Shown here one piece after another: positions 16,848 through 25,284 of a DNA stretch of 64,000 nt. The notes below the pieces were generated by a model. The model worked only from the letters and a program-made list of their open reading frames with translations, was not told the origin of the DNA and made no database searches. Made by a program: the position numbers and the translations under genes. Source of the stretch: an uncultured Oscillospiraceae bacterium (GTDB lineage: Bacteria; Bacillota; Clostridia; Oscillospirales; Ruminococcaceae); the NCBI GenBank assembly GCA_910577365.1, contig CAJTMU010000002.1, positions 1 to 64,000 on the forward strand, given 5' to 3'. How positions within the stretch are numbered: the stretch's first letter is position 1; every line of letters starts with the position of its first letter.

Positions 16848-17070
16848 GCTTAACAGTGCGGTGTCACGGGCATTTTAAAATATGTTTTAATTTTTTAAGG
16901 TGTTTTTATGATAGAAAAATCGCTTAACCATGCGGTTTAAACAGCATTTTACACACGTAAATTTTATTATATTCTTTGTATTCAAGTCAAGTTTCTCATA
17001 ACAACGCGGAATATCTTACGCTGGCTTATTTGTGAAAGAAGCATAATTCAGCTTAACCGCGCGGTTTTAA
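16848..17070 (+). repeat. Three imperfect copies of a GCTTAACnnnGCGGT motif
   Basis: Copies start at 16848 (GCTTAACAGTGCGGTGTCA), 16922 (GCTTAACCATGCGGTTTAA) and 17051 (GCTTAACCGCGCGGTTTTAA). The second is nearly palindromic (TTAACC/GGTTTAA). They occupy the 304 bases between ridA and the DUF4363 gene, which contain no other gene. They could be protein-binding sites or decayed repeats. Confidence 0.5.
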
Positions 17071-17090
17071 GGCAGAAATGAGGCTAAAAA

Positions 17091-17468
17091 TTATAGAATT
17101 TTCCAGAAAGTTGGGCTCTGAGTGTCACGCAGCATCTTAATCTGAGCCTGCGCCCTGTCACATGCGGCATATATTTCATTATTGTTGTCGCGTGCGAATG
17201 ATTCTATTTCCGCTACCGAAGAGGTTATTTCCACAGCATGTCCGAGATCGTTCACAAGAATGCTGAAATCCATAAAATCATACCACATCTGCTTAAGCTC
17301 CTCGGCTGCCGCTACACATTCGCCGCTGTCACCGTTCTCAAAGGTTTCCTCCACCCGCGAAACAGTCTGGGACATCTTGTACGTAAAATTATCCATTACC
17401 TTAACGGAGATAAAACAGCCCACCGACATAAGAGTGAGTATAACTATACTGACTATTATTCTGCTCAT
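17091..17468 (-). CDS. DUF4363 family protein
   Basis: 125 residues with one N-terminal transmembrane helix (about 4-22) and an extracytoplasmic helical part. It resembles DUF4363 proteins, which are regularly encoded next to DUF421 (YetF-like) membrane proteins, as here. Its ATG directly abuts the DUF421 stop codon. Function is unknown; the pairing suggests the two proteins work together at the membrane. Confidence 0.8.
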   Translation of the reverse strand: MSRIIVSIVILTLMSVGCFISVKVMDNFTYKMSQTVSRVEETFENGDSGECVAAAEELKQMWYDFMDFSILVNDLGHAVEITSSVAEIESFARDNNNEIYAACDRAQAQIKMLRDTQSPTFWKIL

Positions 17469-18146
17469 CTACATTCCCTCCTGCCGCTTTATAATCGTAT
17501 TTTTCCCGTTTTTATCAGCTACCATAAGAAAAACCTGCTTTTCCGAAACGTCGTTTTCACGAAGCTGCTGCTTTAGCCAGCCCATTCCCAGTCCGAGAAG
17601 CCCCAGCTGCTCGTTGTCGGTTATCCCGTCACGGATAATGACGGACGGAGGATTTTCCGTGCTGCCGCCGCAGCTGATGTCCTGTTTTTCCGCGTTCTGA
17701 AAATCTTTTTTCTTAAGGAAGTTTATTTTTCCGGTAGTTTCCACTATCGCATAATGTATCTCATTGATATCAAAAATCTGCTGCTCTCTCATGGCTTCTA
17801 CAAGATCATCCACTGTATAACGCAAACGCCGCATCTCACGCTGCAATATCATTCCCTCGGAGATTATCACACGCGGGCTGCCGATCATCAGCTTTCGGAA
17901 CTTGGCTGATTTCAGCATTATTCCCGAAATTATGACGTCAAGGCATACTAATGTCAATATCGGAACAACGCCCATTATCATGGGCATGGAGCTGTCTTCT
18001 ACGGGAATGGAAGCAATATTCGATATAAGAATGGTCACCACCAGCTCCGACGGCTGGAGTTCTCCAAGCTGCCGCTTGCCCATAAGCCTGAGCGAAAATG
18101 TGATGACCACATAAAGTATGACCGCTCTGATCAGTACAACTGCCAT
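17469..18146 (-). CDS. DUF421 (YetF/YcaP-like) membrane protein
   Basis: 225 residues. Three N-terminal transmembrane helices are followed by a conserved cytoplasmic region (GSPRVIISEGMILQREMRR and MREQQIFDINEIHYAIVET) that defines DUF421. B. subtilis YetF-type proteins are spore or vegetative membrane proteins; their exact role was unclear to me from sequence. It forms a two-gene unit with the DUF4363 gene. Confidence 0.88.
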   Translation of the reverse strand: MAVVLIRAVILYVVITFSLRLMGKRQLGELQPSELVVTILISNIASIPVEDSSMPMIMGVVPILTLVCLDVIISGIMLKSAKFRKLMIGSPRVIISEGMILQREMRRLRYTVDDLVEAMREQQIFDINEIHYAIVETTGKINFLKKKDFQNAEKQDISCGGSTENPPSVIIRDGITDNEQLGLLGLGMGWLKQQLRENDVSEKQVFLMVADKNGKNTIIKRQEGM

Positions 18147-18241
18147 AACAATACCTCTTTAATCAATTTTTCGGGATTAGTTTGCCGCAAACTGCCCATA
18201 ATATTCACAGATGATTTTACATAATTTTCATTATTAACCCC

Positions 18242-18270
18242 TTGAAAAATTTTCCCGAATGGAGTATAAT
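18242..18270 (+). promoter_or_regulatory. Promoter of the site-2 protease/scpAB run
   Basis: TTGAAA, 17 bases, TATAAT, 139 bases upstream of the first gene at 18409. Confidence 0.65.
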
Positions 18271-18408
18271 ATTGTATAGTATCCAAAAATAAGAAACATA
18301 ATAAGCCTCGCTTCAAGCATGTGTTTTTCCGCAGCGGGCTTTTAGGGCGCGGCATTACGGGTCTATACCCTTACAGCGTCGGAAAACTTTCAAGAACAAG
18401 GAGAAAAA

Positions 18409-19098
18409 ATGTTTAGAGGACCTATTTACGATTTGTTTGGCTTTATACAGGGAAAAGAGAGCTTTGAGATGGTGGTAATATCATTTTTCTCGGTTCTTGT
18501 AATAATTATGGTGCTGAACCCGATTCATGAGTGTGCGCACGCGCTGACGGCAAAGCTGCTTGGCGATGATACGGCGGAAAGCCGCGGCAGAGTCACGCTT
18601 AACCCATTTGCACACATCGACCCGACAGGTGCGGTGCTTATGTTTCTGTGCCGCTTCGGCTGGGCTAACCCGGTACCGGTCGATCTGAGAAAGTGCCGTA
18701 AAGTATCCATACGGACCGCGAATATTCTGGTTTCTCTTGCTGGTCCGTTTTCAAACATAATCATGTCGCTGATAATAATTATTATTATAAAAATACTGTG
18801 GCTGACATTGCCCGACAGCACAACGATGGGTTATGTGACCACCGCTCTTTATCTCACGGCGCGCATAAGCCTCAATCTCGCGGTGTTTAACCTTATTCCC
18901 ATACCTCCGCTTGACGGGTATCATGTGCTGTCTACATTCATGTCACCGAAGGCTATGGCTTTTGTTGAGCGCAACGCGCATATTATCCGCTGGGTAATGC
19001 TTTTCCTGTTGGTGGGAGGTATCATCGGCGTACCGCTCAGCTATGCGTCAGAGGGGCTTTATTTCCTTCTGGATAAAATGACGTTTTTCTTGGGTTAA
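18409..19098 (+). CDS. Site-2 protease family (M50) membrane metalloprotease
   Basis: 229 residues with about five hydrophobic helices. The zinc site HECAH (residues 40-44) lies in the first membrane region and the third ligand motif is in NLIPIPPLDGYH near residue 160. This is the compact M50 form lacking PDZ domains, common upstream of scpA in Clostridia. It would cleave membrane proteins within the bilayer; the substrate is unknown. scpA begins five bases after its stop. Confidence 0.92.
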   Translation: MFRGPIYDLFGFIQGKESFEMVVISFFSVLVIIMVLNPIHECAHALTAKLLGDDTAESRGRVTLNPFAHIDPTGAVLMFLCRFGWANPVPVDLRKCRKVSIRTANILVSLAGPFSNIIMSLIIIIIIKILWLTLPDSTTMGYVTTALYLTARISLNLAVFNLIPIPPLDGYHVLSTFMSPKAMAFVERNAHIIRWVMLFLLVGGIIGVPLSYASEGLYFLLDKMTFFLG

Positions 19099-19103
19099 GG
19101 TGT

Positions 19104-19871
19104 ATGACGGAGCTTAATTTCAAGCTGGAAATATTTGAAGGCCCTCTTGATCTAATGCTGGCACTGATTCAAAAGCACAAACTTAATATACAGGATATTG
19201 AGATAAGCGTGCTTCTTGAACAATTTATGCTGTATCTTGAGAGAATGAGCGAGGCGGATATAGATATCACCGCTGATTTTCTGGAAATGGCGGCAAGGCT
19301 AATTCTGATAAAGTCCGCTGCGCTGCTGCCAAAAGAGGAAACTGAAGAGCTGAAGCGTGAGCTTCAGGGCGCTTTGATAGAGTACGCGCTGTGCAAAACC
19401 ATGGCGGAGCGCTTAAAAAAGCGCTTTCAGGGAGACACTGTGTTTGTAAGGGAACAGATGGAGATAGAAATAGACTCGGATTACCGCAGAACGCACCAGC
19501 CCGAGGAACTTATGCATGCCTACTCCACGCTTTCCGAGCGCAATATAAAGAAAGCCTCATACAATCCGCGCTCTATACGTCCGATAGTGGCAAAAAGCTA
19601 CGTGACGGTGTTTACAGGTATAATGACCGTGCTGAAAAGTCTAAGGAAAAAAGGAAGCATTACGATGGAGGCTCTTTACAGCGGTCAGCCCCGTTCACGC
19701 AAAGTGGCAACGTTTCTGGCGATATTGGAGCTGTCCAAAGAGGGCAGGATAATCATATCCGAGGACGGCGGAAGCGTGCGTATGGCGACAGCTGCCGACA
19801 GAGCCGCTGCAGCGGAAATAGCAGATGAAAAGAACACGGAATATGCGGAAAGTAATTCAACAGATGGTTAG
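19104..19871 (+). CDS. scpA: Segregation and condensation protein A
   Basis: 255 residues. The N-terminal FEGPLDLMLALIQKHKLNIQDI motif region (residues 9-30) is the kleisin end that contacts the SMC neck; the C-terminal winged helix closes onto the SMC head. With ScpB and SMC it forms the condensin that organises the chromosome. scpB follows after 43 bases. Confidence 0.95.
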   Translation: MTELNFKLEIFEGPLDLMLALIQKHKLNIQDIEISVLLEQFMLYLERMSEADIDITADFLEMAARLILIKSAALLPKEETEELKRELQGALIEYALCKTMAERLKKRFQGDTVFVREQMEIEIDSDYRRTHQPEELMHAYSTLSERNIKKASYNPRSIRPIVAKSYVTVFTGIMTVLKSLRKKGSITMEALYSGQPRSRKVATFLAILELSKEGRIIISEDGGSVRMATAADRAAAAEIADEKNTEYAESNSTDG

Positions 19872-19914
19872 ATAAACAGGTAAGCAGATAAGTTGGTGGG
19901 TAGGTGAGTGACAT

Positions 19915-20478
19915 ATGAAATTCAGTGAGGGAATGGCAACAGTCGAGGCAATTTTGTTCGCAAGCGGAGAATCCATAGAAGCGGATAAGCTGGCGGCGGC
20001 TGCCGAAATTGAAAAAGATACCGTTATAAAGCTTATAGACAGGCTTAATGACAGATACTCCGAACAAGGCAGTTCGCTGGTGATACAACGGCTGGGAGAT
20101 TCCTATCAGTTGATGACCCGTCCCCAATTTGCAAGAAACATAAAATCGGCTTTGGAAAACAAACGTCAGGCTCCGCTGTCACAGGCGGCGCTGGAGGTAC
20201 TGGCAATAGTGGCATATAATCAGCCCGTAACAAGGGGGTTTGTTGAGCAGGTCCGCGGCGTGGACAGCTCTGGAGTCGTAAAGAGCCTTACCGAGCGCAA
20301 TTTGCTGGAGGAATATGGCAGACTGGACGACGTTCCGGGCAGACCGATAGCCTATAAAACAACGGACAACTTTCTGCGATGCTTTGGTCTTAACAGTCTT
20401 GAAGCGCTGCCTCCAATACCCAGCAGCACGGATCAGATAGATTTTGACGAATATGCCGAAATGCAGGATATGGAATAA
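19915..20478 (+). CDS. scpB: Segregation and condensation protein B
   Basis: 187 residues with two winged-helix domains. Typical segments are EAILFASGE near the start, ALEVLAIVAYNQPVTR in the second domain, and GRLDDVPGRPI with LRCFGL near the end. It dimerises and binds ScpA. Position after scpA is the standard arrangement. Confidence 0.95.
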   Translation: MKFSEGMATVEAILFASGESIEADKLAAAAEIEKDTVIKLIDRLNDRYSEQGSSLVIQRLGDSYQLMTRPQFARNIKSALENKRQAPLSQAALEVLAIVAYNQPVTRGFVEQVRGVDSSGVVKSLTERNLLEEYGRLDDVPGRPIAYKTTDNFLRCFGLNSLEALPPIPSSTDQIDFDEYAEMQDME

Positions 20479-20511
20479 AAAACGGCTTCGTGCAGCGAGG
20501 AGGAGATAACG

Positions 20512-21189
20512 GTGGGGTGGATAATAGCGCTTTCAATAATTTTGGCGTTGTTTTTGCTTCTTTGCTGCTCCGCTGCGGTAAGGCTGGAATATTTCGGGGA
20601 AATACGTGTTAAAATAAGCTATCTGTGCTTTACAATAGTAAAATTCCCTGCTGTTAAAAAGAAAAACAAGAGAAAGGACAAAAAGGCGAAAAAAGCGCTG
20701 AAAGCCGCGGACAGTGCCGCAATTGTGCTTTCCGATGAAAAGTCCGGCGCTTCGGAGAAAGGTACTTCCGAAAAAAGCTCTCCTTCAAAACCGAATAAAA
20801 AGATGTCTGCTGGCAAAACGGATAAAAAAGTCGCTTTTACAGACTATCTGGAAATAGCCAAACTGGCACTTGATAGTCTCGGAAAGCCGTTAAAAAAACT
20901 GCTACGCAGAACACGGATATATGATCTTCGGATAAATATAGTATGCGGCGGCGAGAACGCTGCAAAGGCGGCAATGAATTTCGGAAAGACCAATATACTT
21001 GTAGGCAACGCTTTGGGCTGGATAGACAACTATTTTACGCTAAAGCCCGCCGAGGAGATACACATTGATGCTGATTTTCAGAGCGAGGAAACTACCGCCG
21101 AAGCCTCGTGCCTGATAAAAATGTCGCTTTTTACGGCGCTGGCATTCCTGTTTACCCTGTTTTTCAGAGCTGTAAGATATTATAAGTAG
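20512..21189 (+). CDS. DUF2953 family membrane-associated protein
   Basis: 225 residues starting with GTG 9 bases after an AGGAGGAG site. There is an N-terminal transmembrane helix (about 4-22), a Lys/Ser-rich linker (about 48-105), a conserved globular part with LRINIVCGGENAAKAAMNFG, and a C-terminal hydrophobic helix. This fits DUF2953, which lies between scpB and ytfJ in many spore-forming Firmicutes. No biochemical role is known to me. Confidence 0.85.
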   Translation: MGWIIALSIILALFLLLCCSAAVRLEYFGEIRVKISYLCFTIVKFPAVKKKNKRKDKKAKKALKAADSAAIVLSDEKSGASEKGTSEKSSPSKPNKKMSAGKTDKKVAFTDYLEIAKLALDSLGKPLKKLLRRTRIYDLRINIVCGGENAAKAAMNFGKTNILVGNALGWIDNYFTLKPAEEIHIDADFQSEETTAEASCLIKMSLFTALAFLFTLFFRAVRYYK

Positions 21190-21277
21190 CACCCTGAGGC
21201 TAAAAAAGCGGTTGGCGTGCTGAGAAAGTGACCGTGCGGCAGTTCCGCAAAATAAAGTTTATAAAAGCAGTCAATAA

Positions 21278-21340
21278 AACATTTCCGCACCGAAAGCCGA
21301 CCGCGGCTATTCATCTGCGCGGCAGTGCGGAAAATTTTTT
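21278..21340 (+). terminator. Hairpin with T-run before ytfJ
   Basis: TTTCCGCAC pairs with GTGCGGAAA across a 28-base GC-rich interior, followed by six T. It could end the upstream transcript or attenuate ytfJ, since it stands just before the ytfJ ribosome site. Confidence 0.5.
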
Positions 21341-21357
21341 AAGATAAGGAGAAAGTT

Positions 21358-21753
21358 ATGGCAGAAAAGCACCCTATTGAAGAGATCATGGGAGTATCCA
21401 TGGACAAAATACGCGAGATGGTGGATATCAACACCATAATCGGAGAACCGATAAGCTCGCCTGACGGGACAATAATCATTCCCGTTTCAAAGGTATCTTT
21501 CGGGTTTGTGTCGGGGGGGAGCGATCTTCCGTCCGCAGCAGCCGACAAATTCGCGGGCGGCGCGGGCGCGGGAGTAACTGTAAAGCCCCAGTCGTTTATA
21601 GTGATAAAGAGAGACGGCGACGTTAAGCTGTTGGAGATGGGAGAAAAAGCAAGCCCCATCGAGAGCGTAGTTGACGCGCTTCCTGATATTGTGGAGAAAA
21701 TAAAATCCATGCTTCCTGAAAAGGACAAGGATAAAATCAAGGATAAAAAGTAA
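21358..21753 (+). CDS. ytfJ: Sporulation protein YtfJ/GerW
   Basis: 131 residues. It has the family layout: IMGVSMDKIREMVDINTIIGEPI, then IPVSKVSFGFVSGGSD, a Gly/Ala-rich patch and GVTVKPQSFIVI. In Bacillus, GerW is made in the forespore and needed for full germination. The gene supports an endospore-forming ancestry. An AAGGAGA site precedes the ATG. Confidence 0.93.
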   Translation: MAEKHPIEEIMGVSMDKIREMVDINTIIGEPISSPDGTIIIPVSKVSFGFVSGGSDLPSAAADKFAGGAGAGVTVKPQSFIVIKRDGDVKLLEMGEKASPIESVVDALPDIVEKIKSMLPEKDKDKIKDKK

Positions 21754-21935
21754 AAGTAATGCAAATGCTTGAATAATTGACCTTTTCCGGCACATTCTAT
21801 ATCTGTAAATTATGGAATCGCTGATCAAAGTAAAGCGCAGCACGATCAGCCCCGCGAGTTCCCTCGCATTAGCGGAGCAATTGTGTTTTGAACGGCGTTT
21901 CCTCATACAAAATTTTACGGACGGAGATTGTGAAT

Positions 21936-23048
21936 ATGAAAAAGTTGATTATCGCTGTTCTTTGTGCAGCTATCGTTCTGCCGCCGCTTTCGCTCAAAAC
22001 CTCCGCGCTGTCGCTCTCCGCGGTGAGCGCGGTGCTTATCGAAGCGGAAACGGGAACCGTTTTGTATGAAGCCAACGCCTATGAGAAGCGTGCCATGGCA
22101 AGCACTACCAAAATAATGACCGCCATTCTCACCATAGAGGCGGGCGATCTGGACAGGGAGTTCACCGTGGACAGCTACGCAATTATGGTAGAAGGCACTA
22201 CCATGGGGCTGAGACAGGGTGATAGGGTGTCGCGCCGCGACCTGCTTTACGGCATACTGCTGCCATCGGGCAACGATGCGGCTAATGCTGCGGCTGTATC
22301 GGTAAGCGGCAGCACAGGCGCTTTTGTGGAGCTTATGAACGCTAAAGCCGAGGAGCTTGGGCTTAAGGATACCCACTTTGTTACCCCATCGGGTCTGGAC
22401 GCACAGGGACACTATACCACCGCATACGACCTTGCAATGCTTACCTCCTATGCCATGAAAAACGAAACTTTTCGTGAAATAGTATGCTGTAAATCAGCCA
22501 AAGTAGAGTTCGGCAATCCGCCATATCAGCGCACTTTGTACAACTCAAACAAGATGCTTAGACAGTATGAAGGCGCGATCGGCGTTAAAACGGGCTTTAC
22601 AGACAACGCGCGGCGCTGTCTTGTGTCAGCGGCAGAGCGCGACGGCGTAACTCTTATCGCGGTAACGCTTAACGCGGGCGACGACTGGAACGATCACGCA
22701 AAAATGCTGGATCACGGCTTTACAAAGGTAAAATCCTATCCTCTTGACGTCGCGTATGAGGGGCGTGTGGCAGTTGCCGGAACGGGTCAAAGCACCGGCG
22801 TATACGCGCAGCCGGACAATATCTCGCTTACCTCAAAGCAGTGCGGCAATCTTACCCGCAGGGTACTGCTGCCAAGCATGGTTTACGGCGAGGTCAAAGC
22901 GGGGCAACAGCTGGGCGAACTGGAATATCTGCTTGACGGAAAGGTTGTAAGAACTCTCCCGCTGCTTGCAGACAGCGATATCGAAGCGGAGAGCGGCAGT
23001 CTTAATTTTATACAGAAGCTGCTCGGACATTTCGGGATATATGTTTGA
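21936..23048 (+). CDS. D-alanyl-D-alanine carboxypeptidase (S11 family, DacB/DacF-like)
   Basis: 370 residues with a signal peptide (MKKLIIAVLCAAIVLPP...). Penicillin-binding motifs are STTK (SxxK), SGN (SxN) and KTG in GVKTGFT, with the nucleophile Ser in ASTTKIM. A C-terminal beta domain follows. It trims D-Ala from cell-wall pentapeptides. The position after ytfJ fits spore-cortex types, but a vegetative role is equally possible. The ATG at 21936 follows a GGAG and gives a clean signal peptide. Confidence 0.93.
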   Translation: MKKLIIAVLCAAIVLPPLSLKTSALSLSAVSAVLIEAETGTVLYEANAYEKRAMASTTKIMTAILTIEAGDLDREFTVDSYAIMVEGTTMGLRQGDRVSRRDLLYGILLPSGNDAANAAAVSVSGSTGAFVELMNAKAEELGLKDTHFVTPSGLDAQGHYTTAYDLAMLTSYAMKNETFREIVCCKSAKVEFGNPPYQRTLYNSNKMLRQYEGAIGVKTGFTDNARRCLVSAAERDGVTLIAVTLNAGDDWNDHAKMLDHGFTKVKSYPLDVAYEGRVAVAGTGQSTGVYAQPDNISLTSKQCGNLTRRVLLPSMVYGEVKAGQQLGELEYLLDGKVVRTLPLLADSDIEAESGSLNFIQKLLGHFGIYV

Positions 23049-23200
23049 CGGTTACCGGAGAATAGCGGTCGGAACAGGTTTTCGGCTGCTGTTCTCTGTT
23101 GTTTGTCAGAGCGGAACAGGTATGAAAATTATTTATCGGTTACAAAGGCTATGTGCTGATTTTCGGACTTTGTCCTAAACTTTGCCGCACAAAACTCAAA

Positions 23201-23238
23201 AGGAGTAATGCTCCAAAAGGGAGCATGGTTATAAAATG
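23201..23238 (+). promoter_or_regulatory. Shine-Dalgarno, hairpin, start-codon arrangement of rluB
   Basis: AAAAGGAG ends at 23205. Two bases later a hairpin begins: ATGCTCC (23208-23214), loop AAAAG, GGAGCAT (23220-23226). Nine bases then lead to the ATG at 23236. Folded, the hairpin brings the ribosome site near the start codon. comM at 56681-56721 has the same design. Confidence 0.6.
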
Positions 23239-23997
23239 GAAAAAATCAGACTTCAGAAAATTATTGCGGACAGCGGATACTGCTCCAGAAGAAAAGCGGA
23301 GCAGCTTATAGAGCAGGGATATGTTACGGTAAACGGAAAGCGCTGCACGGTCGGCGACAAAGCGGATCCCGCCTGCGATCTTATTAAAGTGGGCGATGAC
23401 ATTATTCCTGCCGCAAGAGCCGCAAAGCGCTACATAATGCTTAACAAGCCGCGCGGATATGTTACCACCATGCAGGACGAAATGGGCAGAAAGACCGCCG
23501 CGGAGCTGCTCTCGGGCATAGATGAGCGTCTGTACCCCGTCGGGCGGCTGGACAGAAACTCCGAGGGACTGCTGTTGTTCACCAACGACGGAGAATTTGC
23601 CAATGATATTATGCACCCCTCGCGTCATGTCAGCAAGACCTACCGCGTGACCATAGACGGACGTGTTAGCGAGGACCAGCTTTCGCGTCTGATGGCGGGA
23701 GTGGAACTGGACGATGGCAGCTATACCCTGCCGTGTAATGTGGAGGTGCTAAGCGAGGCGGCGGACAGAACCGTTCTTCGCTTTGTGATAAAACAGGGAC
23801 TGAATCGTCAGATACGCAGAATGTGTACCGCTGTCGGTCTTAATGTTGGCAGGCTGCGCAGAACGGCTGTCGGCGGAGTTAAGCTTGGAATGCTGAAACC
23901 GGGCGAGTGGCGTGACCTCACCAAAGACGAATTGCGGATACTCCGCGCGTCGGTCGGCTCATCGGGAAAAAACAACGGCAAAGGCGGCAGAAAATGA
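23236..23997 (+). CDS. rluB: Pseudouridine synthase, RsuA/RluB family
   Basis: 253 residues. An N-terminal S4 RNA-binding domain (about 1-60, with SRRKAEQLI) is followed by the synthase domain. The catalytic Asp is in GRLDRNSEGLLL near residue 100, and NRQIRRMC and LRRTAVGGV are later family motifs. It most likely makes pseudouridine at 2605 of 23S rRNA. The C-terminus is Gly/Lys-rich. Confidence 0.93.
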   Translation: MEKIRLQKIIADSGYCSRRKAEQLIEQGYVTVNGKRCTVGDKADPACDLIKVGDDIIPAARAAKRYIMLNKPRGYVTTMQDEMGRKTAAELLSGIDERLYPVGRLDRNSEGLLLFTNDGEFANDIMHPSRHVSKTYRVTIDGRVSEDQLSRLMAGVELDDGSYTLPCNVEVLSEAADRTVLRFVIKQGLNRQIRRMCTAVGLNVGRLRRTAVGGVKLGMLKPGEWRDLTKDELRILRASVGSSGKNNGKGGRK

Positions 23998-24308
23998 TTG
24001 AGATTCTTCACGGCGTTTCGTGCAAAAAGGTTAACTTTACCCTCTCCGACGGCGGGTAACTTGGTAAATGCATGTGTTCATGCGAAGCGGATTATCTTCT
24101 GATAGAAGAGCTTGACTGTCCCCTTCCCTTTTACGAGGGCATGATAAGAGCCGCGTTGAATTACGCTGCACAAAACGGACTTGACAGGGCGCTGTTCAAA
24201 CTGCCTGAGGAACAAACAGCGGCGCTGAAAAGCCGCGGATTTCCAATTACGGAAGGGCAGATAGAAAGTATTGCCGCGTTTTTTGCGACGAAACACTGCA
24301 CAGGTTAG
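23994..24308 (+). pseudogene. Small gene after rluB interrupted by an in-frame TAA
   Basis: The ATG at 23994 overlaps the rluB stop (ATGA). The frame reads MIEILHGVSCKKVNFTLSDGG, then TAA at 24057-24059, then continues in the same frame with LGKCMCSCEADYLL and about 75 more residues to 24308. Without the stop it would be a 104-residue protein coupled to rluB. The 78-residue part from ATG 24072 has no ribosome site. I do not recognise the family. It contains several cysteines (CMCSC). Either a nonsense mutation or a base error is likely. Confidence 0.55.
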
Positions 24309-24350
24309 GTTAACTTTACGAAAAAGTAATCTATTTGGAGACCCCCCTCA

Positions 24351-24869
24351 ATGCTTTTAGAGAATAAAGAATTGGAAAACACTGTATGGGAAAAGGTTTT
24401 TAAGCAGCTTGGCTTAAAACCTGACTGCATGGTAAGAACTCATAATTTCAGCGTAAGTATGCCGTTTGATATCAATGTGGCTTTTTCGGTTTACGGAATC
24501 GAAAAAATGAGTGATTCTCAAATTGACGGCATGGGTGACATAATAAGGAAAATCTTTATTGAAGCGACAAAGGAAAACGAGCGCATTTACGCATTGGACT
24601 GGGAGCACAGTTCATTTCTTTATGACCCGAGAAACCCCGATGAGCAAAAAAGCGTATGGGTAGATGACGCGCGTTACTTCGGCGGAGGATTTTGTGCGGA
24701 GTTTCCTGCGTTTTACCCCGATGTGGACTACTACTTTTTTATTGATGAAAATTTCAGATTCGGTTATTTGGGGCATCCATGGAGGCAAGAGGTATGGGTA
24801 TTCGGTGAATTGTTGGTTCATAAATTTGATCAGATCTATAACAAATTAGGGTGGATAAAATTAAAATAA
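24351..24869 (+). CDS. DUF2716-like protein
   Basis: 172 residues, soluble, rich in aromatic residues. The segment FYPDVDYYFFIDENFRFGYLGHPWR with VFGELL resembles DUF2716 proteins of Firmicutes, whose function is unknown. A GGAGA site lies upstream, although further away than usual. The gene is not tightly linked to its neighbours. Confidence 0.65.
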   Translation: MLLENKELENTVWEKVFKQLGLKPDCMVRTHNFSVSMPFDINVAFSVYGIEKMSDSQIDGMGDIIRKIFIEATKENERIYALDWEHSSFLYDPRNPDEQKSVWVDDARYFGGGFCAEFPAFYPDVDYYFFIDENFRFGYLGHPWRQEVWVFGELLVHKFDQIYNKLGWIKLK

Positions 24870-24926
24870 TATCTAAAAATAATTTCAATTATTAAAGAAT
24901 AATAGATATTCATCTTATTACAGTTT

Positions 24927-25048
24927 GATCTAAACGAATTTATTTAAATTTAAAATTTTCTTGCACCCCGTGACCTGCACGAGTGTGCAGGTTCACGCTT
25001 CATTCCATACTACACACTCGCGCTCTCGTGAAAAAATTCATGCATCAC
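24927..25048 (+). repeat. Interspersed hairpin repeat, copy A
   Basis: Begins with the ATTTAAATTT box segment shared with copy B (GATCTAAACGAATTTATTTA). A hairpin follows: CGTGACCTGCAC, loop GAGT, GTGCAGGTTCACG. The trailing part GCTCTCGTGAAAAAATTCATGC matches the equivalent part of copy B. It lies in the 415-base gap before the carboxyltransferase gene. Confidence 0.6.
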
Positions 25049-25101
25049 CTTTTTGTTGCAATAACTTTTATACAAAATGCTCACATGCAATAATTTTTGT
25101 G

Positions 25102-25143
25102 AAAATCGCCGAAAACCGCGCATGGTTCTCGGCGATTTTATTG
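25102..25143 (+). terminator. Hairpin with A/T-flanked arms before the carboxyltransferase promoter
   Basis: AAAATCGCCGA pairs with TCGGCGATTTT across a 16-base interior. It can act as an intrinsic terminator and isolates the downstream promoter. Confidence 0.65.
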
Positions 25144-25179
25144 CAAAAAATAAAAAATAAAAAAAAGTGTAAAATTTGC

Positions 25180-25208
25180 TTGTTATTTCTCTCAAATTGT
25201 AGTATAAT
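25180..25208 (+). promoter_or_regulatory. Promoter of the carboxyltransferase operon
   Basis: TTGTTA, 17 bases, TATAAT, 77 bases before the ATG at 25285. Confidence 0.75.
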
Positions 25209-25284
25209 TATTGTGGATAAATTTTCGGGTGAGCTATGCCCAAATGACAAAGCCACTCTATTCATAATAAACGGAGGAGACAAA

